Source: Dactylosporangium sucinum
Lineage (GTDB): Bacteria > Actinomycetota > Actinomycetes > Mycobacteriales > Micromonosporaceae
Reading direction: 5' to 3'
DNA length: 35,950 nucleotides
NCBI RefSeq assembly: GCF_014647515.1
Contig: NZ_BMPI01000096.1
Coordinates: forward strand, 1 to 35,950
Part shown: positions 1-6,840 of the stretch, piece after piece
Layout of the letters: every line of letters starts with the position of its first letter
Numbering within the stretch: the first letter of the stretch is position 1
Made by a program: the position numbers and the translations under genes
Notes under the pieces: generated by a model
Seen by the model: only the letters and a program-made list of their open reading frames with translations
Databases searched by the model: none
Told to the model about the DNA's origin: nothing

Positions 1-110
1 CTCACCACGGCCTCCCCTGCAGGTCTGTAACGCTGACGGAGAGACCATCGACCCAACCGGACGACACGTAAGTTGCGCGCCGGTGCGGTGCGGTAGCGAG
101 TGGATTCCCG

Positions 111-176
111 ACGCTCATGATCGATGGCGAGTCCTGGCTGCCATGACGACCGGAACTCGCCATCGATCATGAGCGT
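111..176. repeat. 21-bp perfect inverted repeat (IR1)
   Basis: Bases 111-131 (beginning ACGCTCATGATCG) are the exact reverse complement of 156-176, with a 24-nt spacer. Transcribed either way it would form a long hairpin. It could be a bidirectional terminator for a gene beyond the left edge or a member of a palindromic repeat family. Two other inverted repeats of similar size (1276-1345 and 35706-35767) share the design but not the sequence. Confidence 0.85.
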
Positions 177-388
177 GGGCCGACCGCCGGTGCCGCCCCA
201 CGAGCGCGAGCTTTCGCGCGCGATCGGCCGGTTCGGGCCTGGCCTGGCCGGTCGTCGGCCAGGGGTAGTGACCTAGCTTCCTAGGACGTGGTACGGGGAG
301 CGGCGCGCGACACGCAGGTTCGGGTTTGCGAACGACGGTCGGCGCGGGGTTGCGTTCGACCCCGGGGCGCGGTCATCATGGAGCGCAT

Positions 389-421
389 GATCAGCACTGA
401 TCGAAAGGGCGTGTCCGCCCT
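389..421 (+). promoter_or_regulatory. Palindrome and hairpin before the DUF6745-like gene
   Basis: GATCAG-CA-CTGATC at 389-402 is a perfect palindrome. AGGGCG-TGTC-CGCCCT at 406-421 is a perfect 6-bp stem with a tetraloop, ending 6 nt before the ATG at 428. There is no Shine-Dalgarno sequence in between. The first could be an operator and the second an RNA hairpin controlling initiation. Function is inferred only from symmetry and position. Confidence 0.4.
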
Positions 422-427
422 CGCGCG

Positions 428-1267
428 ATGACCGCGCTCCTGCGGCGGGAAGCCGCCCCGGCGCTGCCGGGTTCTCGCACCACCACACGAGTTCTTGATC
501 GCTGGCGTCGGGCCGTGCCGGTCCGGCAGAGCTGGTTCGAGGCCGGGGTCTGTGCCCGGCCCGCCGATCGGGGCGCGGCGGAGGCCGCCGTCGAGCGGAT
601 CTACCTGCGGCTCGGGCGATCGCGTCCACACTTCCACTGGGTGGAGTCTCCGCGGGCGGCGCTGCCGCTGCTGCGTGGGCGGCCGGGGCATGCCGTGCTG
701 CGGCAGTGGATCTCGGTCCGGCCGCCGGCGGGGGAGCCGCCGTTCGTCAGTCTCGTCGCCGCCGGGCTCTCCCGGCTGCGCGGGGCGCTCGACGCCGCGG
801 CCGACCACCCCGATCTCAGCGCACCACCGCGCAAGAGCGCCAAGGAGAAGCGGCCGGAGCTGGCCACGCTGCGGCCGGAGGAGGCGCTCGACGCCGGGTA
901 CCCGCTGCGGGAGGTGCTCCGGCACGGCGTCCAGGAGACACTGTCGCACTCGATCGCGGCCGGGCTCGCCTGGCCGGTCCGTCGCGCGCTCGGTGTGCCG
1001 GACCGGGTGCCCGTCGGCTGGTACGGCCAGCAGGACGTCCCCTGGATCGCCTACTACGACGCGCTCCGGACGCTCGGGCTGGCCGCCTACCGTCCCTCCG
1101 ACGAGGCGGCGTTCGAGGATTGGGTACTGCTGGCCGGAGCCACCGGCTGGTGGTGGCCCGACGAGCGGGTCTGCGTGCTGTCCGACCGGCCGGCGGCGAT
1201 CACGCACGACCAGCACAGGGTGCGAGCGGTGACCTTCCGCGACGGCTGGTCCCCGCCCCTGCCCTGA
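428..1267 (+). CDS. DUF6745-like protein
   Basis: 279 residues, no signal peptide and no membrane segment. The C-terminal half carries the pattern I associate with DUF6745: GWYGQQDVPWIAYYDALRTL near residues 198-217, then a Trp-rich GATGWWWPDERVCVLSDRPA near 237-256, ending in a short Arg/Asp-containing strand. The function of that family is unknown. The start at 428 is the only ATG near the 5' end. It has no clear ribosome-binding site and follows a 6-bp hairpin. The gene converges on the MFS gene at 1344, and the long inverted repeat 1276-1345 sits between the two stops. Family assignment is from memory of the motif and is moderately sure. Confidence 0.65.
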   Translation: MTALLRREAAPALPGSRTTTRVLDRWRRAVPVRQSWFEAGVCARPADRGAAEAAVERIYLRLGRSRPHFHWVESPRAALPLLRGRPGHAVLRQWISVRPPAGEPPFVSLVAAGLSRLRGALDAAADHPDLSAPPRKSAKEKRPELATLRPEEALDAGYPLREVLRHGVQETLSHSIAAGLAWPVRRALGVPDRVPVGWYGQQDVPWIAYYDALRTLGLAAYRPSDEAAFEDWVLLAGATGWWWPDERVCVLSDRPAAITHDQHRVRAVTFRDGWSPPLP

Positions 1268-1275
1268 CCCACGCC

Positions 1276-1345
1276 GATCTTGCAGTTGTGGTGCCTGACA
1301 AACCGGGACACGGCGGGAGTGTCCCGGCACCACAACTGCAAGATC
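1276..1345. terminator. 20-bp inverted repeat (IR2), likely bidirectional terminator
   Basis: Bases 1276-1295 (beginning GATCTTGCAGTTGTGG) are the exact reverse complement of 1326-1345. Inside the loop a second hairpin, GGGACAC (1305-1311) with GTGTCCC (1319-1325), stacks directly on the right arm. The element separates two convergent genes. Its right end supplies two bases of the MFS stop codon (minus-strand TGA at 1346-1344). Position suggests a two-way terminator. The long perfect stem and absence of a U-tract also fit a mobile or REP-like palindrome. Confidence 0.75.
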
Positions 1346-2585
1346 AACGCGGGGTGGGGGCGGCGCGGAGTGCGAACCACGCGGCGCCCAGCGTCGACAC
1401 GACCAACGCCAGCGAGCTCAGGCCGAGCGACCAGTGCACGCCGATCGCGGCGCCGAGCAGGCCCACGGTGAAGCCGCTGCCGGCCCGCAGGCCGTTGGCG
1501 GAGACGCCGTACACGCCGATGACCCGCCCGCGGTCGGCCGGCGGGGCGAGCAGCTGCACCACGGTCTGGCCGATCGACATCGCGGCCAGGTTGGCCACGC
1601 CGCCCAGCAGGAGCAGGCCGACCGCGAACGGGTAGCTGGTGGTGACGGCGAACAGCAGGCTCGTCACGCCGTACACCAGCGTGCTCAACACCGCCGTCAG
1701 CACGGTCGCGGGCAGGCGCGCCGTCGCCTCCAGGAGGATGCCGCCGAGCACGCCGCCCGCGCCGTTGGCGAACAGCAGGACGCCGTAGGCGGTGCCCGCG
1801 TCGCCCGCGCCGAGGTCGCCGGCGAAGATCGGCATGGCGGACTGCAGCGACGCGCCGACGAAGAACGCGCCCAGGCCGCCGAGCAGGATCATGCTGACGA
1901 GGGCCCGGTTGGCGCCGACCTCGCGCAGGACGCGCACCGAGTCGACGAGGCCGATGCGCGCGCGGGGGACGCCGTGGTCGCGGCTGTGGCCGGTGAACCT
2001 GGTGCGGAAGAGGAAGATCGTGAGCGGCAGGTAGAACAGGACGTTGGCGAAGATGCCGTAGGTCGGGCCGAGGCCGAGCAGCAGCGCGGAGCCGACGGCG
2101 GGTCCGAAGAGGACGCCGAGGCTGCGGAAGGTCGCGTTGAGGCGCACGGCCGAGGGCAGTTCGGTGTCGCCGACGAAGTCGTGGAGCATCAGCTGCTCGG
2201 CCGGACCCCACAGGGAACCGGCCATTCCGTGGATCACCAGCAGTACACACGCGTGCCAGACCTGCAGCGTGCCGGTGGCGAACAGGATGCCCCAGCCCAG
2301 GGACGCGGCCATGAAGAGGGCCTGGGCGCACTGGATGACGCGGCGGCAGTCGTACCGGTCGGCGAGCGCGCCGAAGGAGACGGAGAACAGCAGGAACGGC
2401 ACCCAGTGGCTGATCACCTGGAACCCGGCCAGGGCGGGGGAGTGGAACCGTTCCCAGAGCACCCAGTAGGTGATCACGTGCTCGATGTTGTCGGCCATCA
2501 TCGCCAGCGCGGCGCCGAACAGGTACGGCCGGCAGTCCGGGTTGCGCAGCGCGGCGAACCGGCGGGGCACGCTGGGGGCGGTCAT
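1344..2585 (-). CDS. MFS transporter, EntS/MFS_3-like exporter
   Basis: 413 residues with about 12 hydrophobic helices, typical of the major facilitator superfamily. The loop after helix 2 has the A-type motif GALADRYDCRRVIQ, and NATFRSLGVLFGPAVGSALL in helix 5 resembles MFS_3 exporters of the enterobactin-exporter (EntS) type. A proton-coupled exporter of a small molecule at the cytoplasmic membrane is the likely role; the substrate cannot be read from sequence. I chose the ATG at 2585 (MTAPSVPRRFAAL) because homology begins there; the open frame upstream is low-complexity. Monocistronic, convergent with the DUF6745-like gene, and its stop overlaps inverted repeat IR2. The decayed PEP mutase-family gene lies divergently upstream. 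Confidence 0.85.
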   Translation of the reverse strand: MTAPSVPRRFAALRNPDCRPYLFGAALAMMADNIEHVITYWVLWERFHSPALAGFQVISHWVPFLLFSVSFGALADRYDCRRVIQCAQALFMAASLGWGILFATGTLQVWHACVLLVIHGMAGSLWGPAEQLMLHDFVGDTELPSAVRLNATFRSLGVLFGPAVGSALLLGLGPTYGIFANVLFYLPLTIFLFRTRFTGHSRDHGVPRARIGLVDSVRVLREVGANRALVSMILLGGLGAFFVGASLQSAMPIFAGDLGAGDAGTAYGVLLFANGAGGVLGGILLEATARLPATVLTAVLSTLVYGVTSLLFAVTTSYPFAVGLLLLGGVANLAAMSIGQTVVQLLAPPADRGRVIGVYGVSANGLRAGSGFTVGLLGAAIGVHWSLGLSSLALVVSTLGAAWFALRAAPTPR

Positions 2586-2670
2586 GATCGCAGCCTGCTC
2601 TCCACCGGCGGGGGTGCAGCGTGCAGGCGCGGGGCGAGTGACCCAAGCCACCCCGGCGGGCGAGGCAGGG

Positions 2671-3119
2671 CCGCGATCTGTGACATCGCGGCGGTGCCGG
2701 TGATCGCCGACGCCGACACCGGCTACGGCAACCCGCTCGCGGTCCGGCGCACGGTGCGGGCCTGGGAGCGGGCCGGCGCGGCGGCGCTGCACGTCGAGGA
2801 CCAGACGTCGCCGAAGCGGTGCGGGCTCGACGAGATGCGGACGATCGCCGAGGCGTTCCGCGGGGTCGTTCCGGTGCTCAGCAACCAGATCGAGGGCGGC
2901 CGCACCCCGCTGCCGGGCGTGGCGGCGCTGCAGGACATGGGCTACTCGCTCGCGGTGTTCTCCCTCGGTACCGCGTTCGCCGCGGCCGAGGGCATGCGCG
3001 CGTACCTGCGGGCGCTCGCCAACGGCGGCACGCCGCTGGCGATGACCGGATTCGACGAGTTCAACGCCCTGGTGGGGCTGGAGGAGCACACCGCGCTCGA
3101 GGCCCGCTACGCCGGCTGA
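2671..3119 (+). pseudogene. Decayed isocitrate lyase/PEP mutase-family gene
   Basis: The translation from 2671 begins mid-domain with AAICDIAAVPVIADADTGYG, the metal-site strand of PrpB/PEP mutase-type lyases, continues to GAAALHVEDQTSPKRCG, then jumps directly to LDEMRTIAEAFRGVVPVLSN and runs to a normal-looking C-terminus (FDEFNALVGLEEH). Compared with the family's usual 250-290 residues, it lacks roughly the first 70 residues and about 80 residues between KRCG (ending 2825) and LDEM. The lost block includes the residue after the KRCG(H) catalytic loop and the ARTDA strand. No plausible start codon or ribosome site precedes 2671. The frame stays open across the deletion, so a short product is possible, but it would lack catalytic parts. 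I call it a relic with two deletions. Confidence 0.8.
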
Positions 3120-3128
3120 GATCGACGA

Positions 3129-3161
3129 CTGCAACAAACCTGCAAACGCCACGCGTTGACG
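3129..3161 (+). promoter_or_regulatory. Candidate promoter region of the pectate lyase gene
   Basis: CTGCAA occurs at 3129-3134 and 3140-3145, exactly 11 bp apart, followed by a -35-like TTGACG at 3156-3161. No good -10 is visible about 17 nt downstream (ACCGTA at 3180-3185 is weak). Direct repeats one helical turn apart upstream of a weak promoter suggest an activator site. This is inference. Confidence 0.35.
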
Positions 3162-3244
3162 CGCCCCGTGCGGCGTGCCACCGTACTTCCCAGGAATGCG
3201 CTTTCCTCTCAGTTCCCGCTGTCCGTGAACGTCCGGAGGAATGC

Positions 3245-4558
3245 ATGCACGTGCACCTCAAGCTCGGCCTCACCGTCTTGACCGTGGCCGGGCTGACCCT
3301 CGCCGCCGCCACGGCGATCGCTCAGGCCGCCGACACCCGCAGCACCGGCGTCAGCGTCCCCGCGCAGGCCCGCCAAACGCTCGCCGCCAACGACGGGTGG
3401 GGCGCCGCCGGCGCCGGCACCAGCGGCGGGTCGGCGGCCGACGACGCCCACGTCTTCGTCGTGCGCACCCGCGACGAGCTGGTCGCCGCCGTGGCCGGCA
3501 ACACGCCGAAGATCGTGCTCATCGCGGGCAAGATCGACGCCAATGCCGGCCGGACCTGCGCCGACTACGCCGACCCGCAGTACAGCCTGGGCGCCTATCT
3601 CGCCGCCTACGACCCGGCGGTGTGGGGCCGCGTCGCTCCGACCGGGCCGCTGGAGGAGGCGCGGGTCCGCTCGACGCGCACCCAGGGCGACCAGATCAAG
3701 GTCAATGTGGGGTCGAACACCACCATCTACGGCCTCAAGGGCGCGCAGCTGCTCGCCGGCAACCTGCTGCTGACGAACGTCAGCAACGTCATCATCCGCA
3801 ACGTCACGTTCGTCGACGCCGCCGACTGCTTCCCGGCCTGGACGCCGACCGACGGCGCCGACGGCAACTGGAACTCGCTGTACGACAACGTCACCCTCAG
3901 CGGCGCGACCAACGTGTGGCTCGACCACAACACGTTCACCGACGGCGCCAACCAGGACGTCGACCAGCCGGTGTACTTCGGCCGCCCCTACCAGGTGCAC
4001 GATGGGCTGGCCGACATCATCCGCGGCTCCGACTACGTGACCGTGTCGTACAACTACCTGTTCGAGCACGACAAGTCGATGCTCATCGGCTCGACCAACA
4101 CGCCGGGCGTCGACGTCGGCAAGCTGCGGGTCACCATCCACCACAACCGCTTCGCCAACCTCGGCCAGCGGATCCCGCGGGTGCGCTTCGGCCAGGTCGA
4201 CGTGTACAACAACTACTTCTACCTGACCGACGAGGACACGTTCTCCTACGTGTTCGGCGTCGGCGTGCAGTCGGCGATCTACGCCGAGAACAACTTCGTG
4301 CTGCGCAGTGCGGACATCCCGCTCGGCGACCTGGTGTACAACTGGGGCGGCACGGTGATGACCGAGCGCGGCACGCTCACGCGGGTCGGCACCGGCCCGG
4401 TCGTCGCGGTCAACCTGCTGGCCGAGTTCAACGCGGCCAACGACCCGGACATCGGCACCGACGCCGGCTGGACCCCGGCGCTGCGGGCCGGGCTCGACGC
4501 GACCGCGGACGTGCCGAAGATCGTGACGGCGAACGCCGGCGCCCGCCTGCCCGTCTAG
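3245..4558 (+). CDS. Secreted pectate lyase, polysaccharide lyase family 1
   Basis: 437 residues. Residues 1-29 form a Sec signal peptide with a likely cut after AQA. The rest is a parallel beta-helix pectate lyase (Pec lyase C). It cleaves polygalacturonate by beta-elimination, normally with calcium, outside the cell. Key family motifs are present: VWLDHNTFTDG (about 224-234), HDGLADI (252-258, calcium-ligand Asp253), EHDKSMLIG (274-282, Lys277 equivalent to PelC Lys190) and RIPRVRFG (309-316), where Arg309 corresponds to the catalytic Arg of the RxPxxR motif. The start at 3245 has GGAGGA 4 nt upstream; the overlapping ATG at 3241 is out of frame. Transcribed alone, convergent with the tetR gene at 4696. 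No extra carbohydrate-binding module is attached. Confidence 0.93.
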   Translation: MHVHLKLGLTVLTVAGLTLAAATAIAQAADTRSTGVSVPAQARQTLAANDGWGAAGAGTSGGSAADDAHVFVVRTRDELVAAVAGNTPKIVLIAGKIDANAGRTCADYADPQYSLGAYLAAYDPAVWGRVAPTGPLEEARVRSTRTQGDQIKVNVGSNTTIYGLKGAQLLAGNLLLTNVSNVIIRNVTFVDAADCFPAWTPTDGADGNWNSLYDNVTLSGATNVWLDHNTFTDGANQDVDQPVYFGRPYQVHDGLADIIRGSDYVTVSYNYLFEHDKSMLIGSTNTPGVDVGKLRVTIHHNRFANLGQRIPRVRFGQVDVYNNYFYLTDEDTFSYVFGVGVQSAIYAENNFVLRSADIPLGDLVYNWGGTVMTERGTLTRVGTGPVVAVNLLAEFNAANDPDIGTDAGWTPALRAGLDATADVPKIVTANAGARLPV

Positions 4559-4695
4559 CCGGCTCCGCGCGCCGTCGACCACCGTCTCCGCCGCCGGGCG
4601 GGGCGCCGGCCCAGCAGCCGCTCCGCTTCGGGGTGCTGTGCCGGTGCCGCCGCCCGAGCGGGCCGGTGACCGCCCGCAGCTGCGGGTCGAACCTG

Positions 4696-5256
4696 CTAGT
4701 CGGCGACCACGCGGTCCACGAGTTCGTCGAGCCACCGGGCGAGCTTCGCGCGGCCCCAGCCGCGCTCCTCGACGAGCAGCGCGACCGAGTGCCAGGTGAT
4801 CAGCGACCACACGGCGTCGGTCGCCCGGCCGCCCGGGAGGCCCGCCCGCAGGCGGCCGGCGTCCGCCGCCGCGCGCACGATCCGCTTGGCGTCGGCGCGG
4901 TGGCGGCGCTGGTGGGCGCGCCAGGCGTCGCGCAGCGCCGGCTCGGCGGCGGCCGCGTGCTCCAGGGTGCGGCACAGCGGGTAGTGCCGGAGCAGTTCGG
5001 CGGCCAGGTCGTCGCCCGGCCGCTCGCGGTCGTGCTGCGCCATCGCCAGCAGGAGGAGGCCGGGCTTGTCGGCGACCGTGTACACCGACTTGGCGGTGAC
5101 GCCGGCCTCGGCCGCGATCGCCGCCATCGTGGTCGGCGCCCAGCCCTGGTCGGCGAACAACCGCCCGGCGGCCGTGACGATCGCCTCCCTCGTGGCTGTG
5201 GCCTGCGCCTCCCGGCGCGGCGCACGATATACACGTTCTTGATTGGCTATAGTCAT
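4696..5256 (-). CDS. TetR/AcrR family transcriptional regulator
   Basis: 186 residues. The N-terminal helix-turn-helix lies at about 25-65 (REAIVTAAGRLFADQGWAPT, then MAAIAAEAGVTAKSVYTVADKPGLL), as in TetR repressors. The C-terminal ligand domain is all-helical and not assignable to a ligand. I chose the ATG at 5256 because GAGG lies 5 nt upstream; a GTG two codons earlier (5262) is in frame but overlaps that site. A possible -10 (TACAGT, complement of 5277-5282) precedes it. It is divergent from the lysine-rich mini-gene across about 200 bp of unusually AT-rich DNA that contains the inverted repeat TGTCGAT-N7-ATCGACA. It might control itself, the mini-gene, or both. Confidence 0.88.
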   Translation of the reverse strand: MTIANQERVYRAPRREAQATATREAIVTAAGRLFADQGWAPTTMAAIAAEAGVTAKSVYTVADKPGLLLLAMAQHDRERPGDDLAAELLRHYPLCRTLEHAAAAEPALRDAWRAHQRRHRADAKRIVRAAADAGRLRAGLPGGRATDAVWSLITWHSVALLVEERGWGRAKLARWLDELVDRVVAD

Positions 5257-5335
5257 GCTCACCTCATTTCACCCTGACTGTACCGAACGTGTCTGCGCTG
5301 GTCCGCATCGGTGCTCGGTCCACATTGGACGTCGT

Positions 5336-5356
5336 TGTCGATATTGGAGATCGACA
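5336..5356. promoter_or_regulatory. Candidate operator TGTCGAT-N7-ATCGACA
   Basis: Perfect 7-bp arms, 5336-5342 and 5350-5356, with a 7-nt spacer. It lies between a divergent tetR gene (start 5256) and the promoter of the lysine-rich mini-gene (-35 at 5398). The size and spacing suit a TetR dimer. Binding is inferred from symmetry only. Confidence 0.45.
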
Positions 5357-5397
5357 CAACTGGATGGAATGTGCCCTGTGAATCTGCTGGAAAGCCT

Positions 5398-5450
5398 TTG
5401 TTTACCGGCTGTTTGCCGCTACGGTGGTCGCTGTCAACGTTGAAGGAGGT
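5398..5450 (+). promoter_or_regulatory. Promoter and Shine-Dalgarno of the lysine-rich mini-gene
   Basis: A -35-like TTGTTT (5398-5403) is followed after 16 nt by a -10-like TACGGT (5420-5425). Transcription would start near 5432. AAGGAGGT (5443-5450) is a full-length Shine-Dalgarno sequence, the strongest in the window, 7 nt before the ATG at 5458. The surrounding 200 bp is far more AT-rich than its neighbours. Confidence 0.55.
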
Positions 5451-5457
5451 GATGGAC

Positions 5458-5505
5458 ATGGCGAAGAAAAAGAAGAAGGACAAGAAGAAGGGCAAGAAGA
5501 AGTAA
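5458..5505 (+). CDS. 15-residue lysine-rich micropeptide MAKKKKKDKKKGKKK
   Basis: The ORF encodes Met-Ala followed by 11 lysines, one Asp and one Gly, then TAA. An ATG two codons upstream (5452) is in frame, but only 1 nt separates it from the Shine-Dalgarno, so 5458 (7-nt spacing) is preferred. Support for it being a real gene comes from a promoter-like pair at 5398-5425, the perfect ribosome site AAGGAGGT, and a hairpin at 5513-5528 right after the stop, giving a predicted transcript of about 100 nt. The coding strand is almost pure purine, in sharp contrast to the GC-rich neighbours. I do not recognise a family. It is not a leader peptide, because the next gene downstream is convergent. 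Options include a nucleic-acid- or membrane-binding cationic peptide, or an sRNA with incidental coding. Confidence 0.6.
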   Translation: MAKKKKKDKKKGKKK

Positions 5506-5509
5506 GCGG

Positions 5510-6289
5510 CTACAGGCTCCAGAGCCTGGTCGTTCCTGTGGTGTCGACGCAGGCCAGCCGCGTGCCATCGGTCACGCAGCGGGCCTGCTCGACGTCCATC
5601 CGGCCGATCGTCCGCACGGAGTTCGTCGCCGGGTCGAGCACACCCATCCGCCCGCGTCGCTGGGCGACCCGCCGGTCGGGCGGCAGCAGCCGCCAGCCGT
5701 CGGGGTCCGCGGCGTCGCGCGCGACCGCCGCCACCGCCTGCGGCGGATCGAGCCTCCTGGTCCAGACGGGGCGGCCGGTGCCGACGAGCACCGCCTGCAG
5801 CGCGGTCACCAGGCGCAGCGTGCCGCAGCCGCTGCTGGCGGTCGCCAGCAGCACCGCATCCGAATCCGCCGCGCCGAGCAGCACGCCCTCGGACGTCCAG
5901 GCCGGATCGCCGGTCGCGGGGTCGAGCCGGTCCACCCGCGGCGGGTGCTGCGCGTCGCACGGCTGGTGCGTGGCGAACACCGCGTCGGCGGCGACGGCCA
6001 GCCCCGGGTCGGGCCCGGCGAGCGGCCGCCGCCAGCGCTCGGCACCGGTCCACGCGTAGGCGGTGACGTTCCACGCGAGCGTGCCGGTGCCCCGGATCAC
6101 GAAGAACCCCTGGCTCGTGCCCACCAGCGCCATCGTGCCGCCGGGCAGCGTGGCCACCGGCCGCAGCAGCGGCAGGAGCTGGACCTGCTGGGTGGCGACG
6201 AGGACGAGGCCGACCGCTACCGCCAAGCCGAGGCTACGCGTCGGCTTGCGTGGCCTCTCGCTGCGTGGCCTGTCCAGATCGATGACCAC
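5510..6289 (-). CDS. Membrane-anchored beta-propeller-like protein (PQQ/BamB-like)
   Basis: 259 residues. A basic N-terminus (RPRKPTR) is followed by one hydrophobic segment at about 19-42, so the protein is probably anchored with its bulk outside the membrane. The remainder has repeated strand patterns such as YAWTGAERWRRPL, LDPATGDPAWTSEGVLL and LVGTGRPVWTRRL, as in PQQ-like/BamB-type propellers, though it is too short for eight full blades. Four cysteines (near 121, 167, 237 and 247) may form disulfides. The GTG at 6289 is used as start; it overlaps the upstream small membrane protein gene by 56 nt, suggesting co-transcription. Function unknown; a scaffold or binding role is likelier than catalysis. 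Confidence 0.65.
   Translation of the reverse strand: MVIDLDRPRSERPRKPTRSLGLAVAVGLVLVATQQVQLLPLLRPVATLPGGTMALVGTSQGFFVIRGTGTLAWNVTAYAWTGAERWRRPLAGPDPGLAVAADAVFATHQPCDAQHPPRVDRLDPATGDPAWTSEGVLLGAADSDAVLLATASSGCGTLRLVTALQAVLVGTGRPVWTRRLDPPQAVAAVARDAADPDGWRLLPPDRRVAQRRGRMGVLDPATNSVRTIGRMDVEQARCVTDGTRLACVDTTGTTRLWSL
5513..5528. terminator. Hairpin between convergent genes
   Basis: CAGGCTCCAGAGCCTG is a perfect palindrome that can fold as a 6-bp stem with a CCAG loop. It lies 7 nt after the micropeptide stop and inside the last codons of the convergent gene (stop at 5510-5512). It could stop transcription from the left; no U-tract follows. Confidence 0.45.
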
Positions 6290-6518
6290 GCCGCCACCGT
6301 ACCGCGGCGCGCAGCGAGACGGCCGCCCAGACGCCCTCCAGCAGCAGGAACCCCCACTGCCGCCCGTGCAGCGCCTCGACGGCGAGGATCCCGGATCCCG
6401 CGAGATTCAGCAGGTTGTACCACTGGCTCCGCGTCTGCATGCGCCCGAGCTGCACGAGCACGAACGGGAGCAGGACCAGCAGCGACCCGGCGAGCTGTAT
6501 CACGACGGCCTCCAACAC
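6234..6518 (-). CDS. CBU_0592-like small membrane protein
   Basis: 94 residues with three hydrophobic segments (about 5-24, 36-50 and 54-72) and a charged C-terminal tail. The segment QTRSQWYNLLNLAGSGILAV followed by EALHGRQWGFLLLEGVWAAV matches the CBU_0592 family of short membrane proteins of unknown role. The start is a GTG at 6518 with only a weak purine stretch upstream. The 3' end overlaps the propeller-like gene by 56 nt, so the two are probably one transcript. The overlap uses the non-conserved charged tail (RRGHRSGQATQREATQADA), which may be an extension past the original stop. Confidence 0.65.
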   Translation of the reverse strand: MLEAVVIQLAGSLLVLLPFVLVQLGRMQTRSQWYNLLNLAGSGILAVEALHGRQWGFLLLEGVWAAVSLRAAVRWRRGHRSGQATQREATQADA

Positions 6519-6613
6519 GCCGTCTTTGCAGAGCCGGGTACGGTGCGCCTCGTCCGGGCCGGCGATTGTTGCCGACTGGTTTCAATCTTCTCACAGTCGC
6601 CCCGCCGCCGTGT

Positions 6614-6790
6614 TCACGCCGCACCGCCGTTGAACAGCTCGGTGGCCGTCGGCCCGGGGGCGACGGCGTTCACGGTGACGTCACGGCCGCGCAGCTCCTT
6701 GGCGAGCACGGCGGTGAGCCTCTCGGTGGCCGCCTTGCCCGCCGCGTACGGCGCGTAGCCCGGGTGCCGCAGGCGCGTCTGCGTCGTAGA
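6614..6790 (-). pseudogene. 3' fragment of a short-chain dehydrogenase (SDR) gene
   Basis: The minus-strand frame reads STTQTRLRHPGYAPYAAGK, then AATERLTAVLAKELRGRDVT, then VNAVAPGPTATELFNGGAA and a stop at 6614. This is the catalytic Ser-to-PG part of a classical SDR, including YxxxK (Tyr-Ala-Ala-Gly-Lys) and the NAVAPGPTAT loop. The NAD-binding half (TGxxxGIG and NNAG) is missing, as is the usual C-terminal 40-60 residues. No start codon remains; the fragment runs into the promoter of the tetR gene at 6841. I infer a former divergent TetR-SDR pair whose SDR was deleted from both ends. Confidence 0.8.
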
Positions 6791-6803
6791 TCGCGCCGCG
6801 AGC

Positions 6804-6833
6804 TTATCGCCGCTAACGCTGCTCTGTTATCGT
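6804..6833 (+). promoter_or_regulatory. Candidate tetR operator and leaderless promoter
   Basis: CGCTAAC (6811-6817) and GTTATCG (6826-6832) form an inverted repeat with one mismatch and an 8-nt spacer. TTATCG also occurs at 6804-6809. TATCGT at 6828-6833 can act as a -10, leaving 7 nt to the ATG at 6841; there is no ribosome site, so the mRNA is probably leaderless. The operator overlaps the -10, which suits autorepression. Confidence 0.5.
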
Positions 6834-6840
6834 TGTCATC

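Larger units (their letters stand above)
1..427. other. Intergenic left edge, no supported gene
   Basis: I see no convincing gene in this stretch. It holds a long perfect inverted repeat (111-131 with 156-176), a short palindrome CCTAG-CTTC-CTAGG at 272-285, and two small palindromes just before the first gene. Open frames on the minus strand here are rich in Arg/Pro and look like GC-driven shadows. Confidence 0.6.

Noticed and set aside
5243..5443. 66-residue Cys-rich plus-strand ORF before the mini-gene
   Set aside because: No ribosome site, poor third-position GC, and it covers the promoter of the lysine-rich gene.
5311..5505. 64-residue version of the lysine-rich ORF
   Set aside because: The extra 49 residues run through the likely promoter and lack a ribosome site; the strong Shine-Dalgarno supports a start at 5458.
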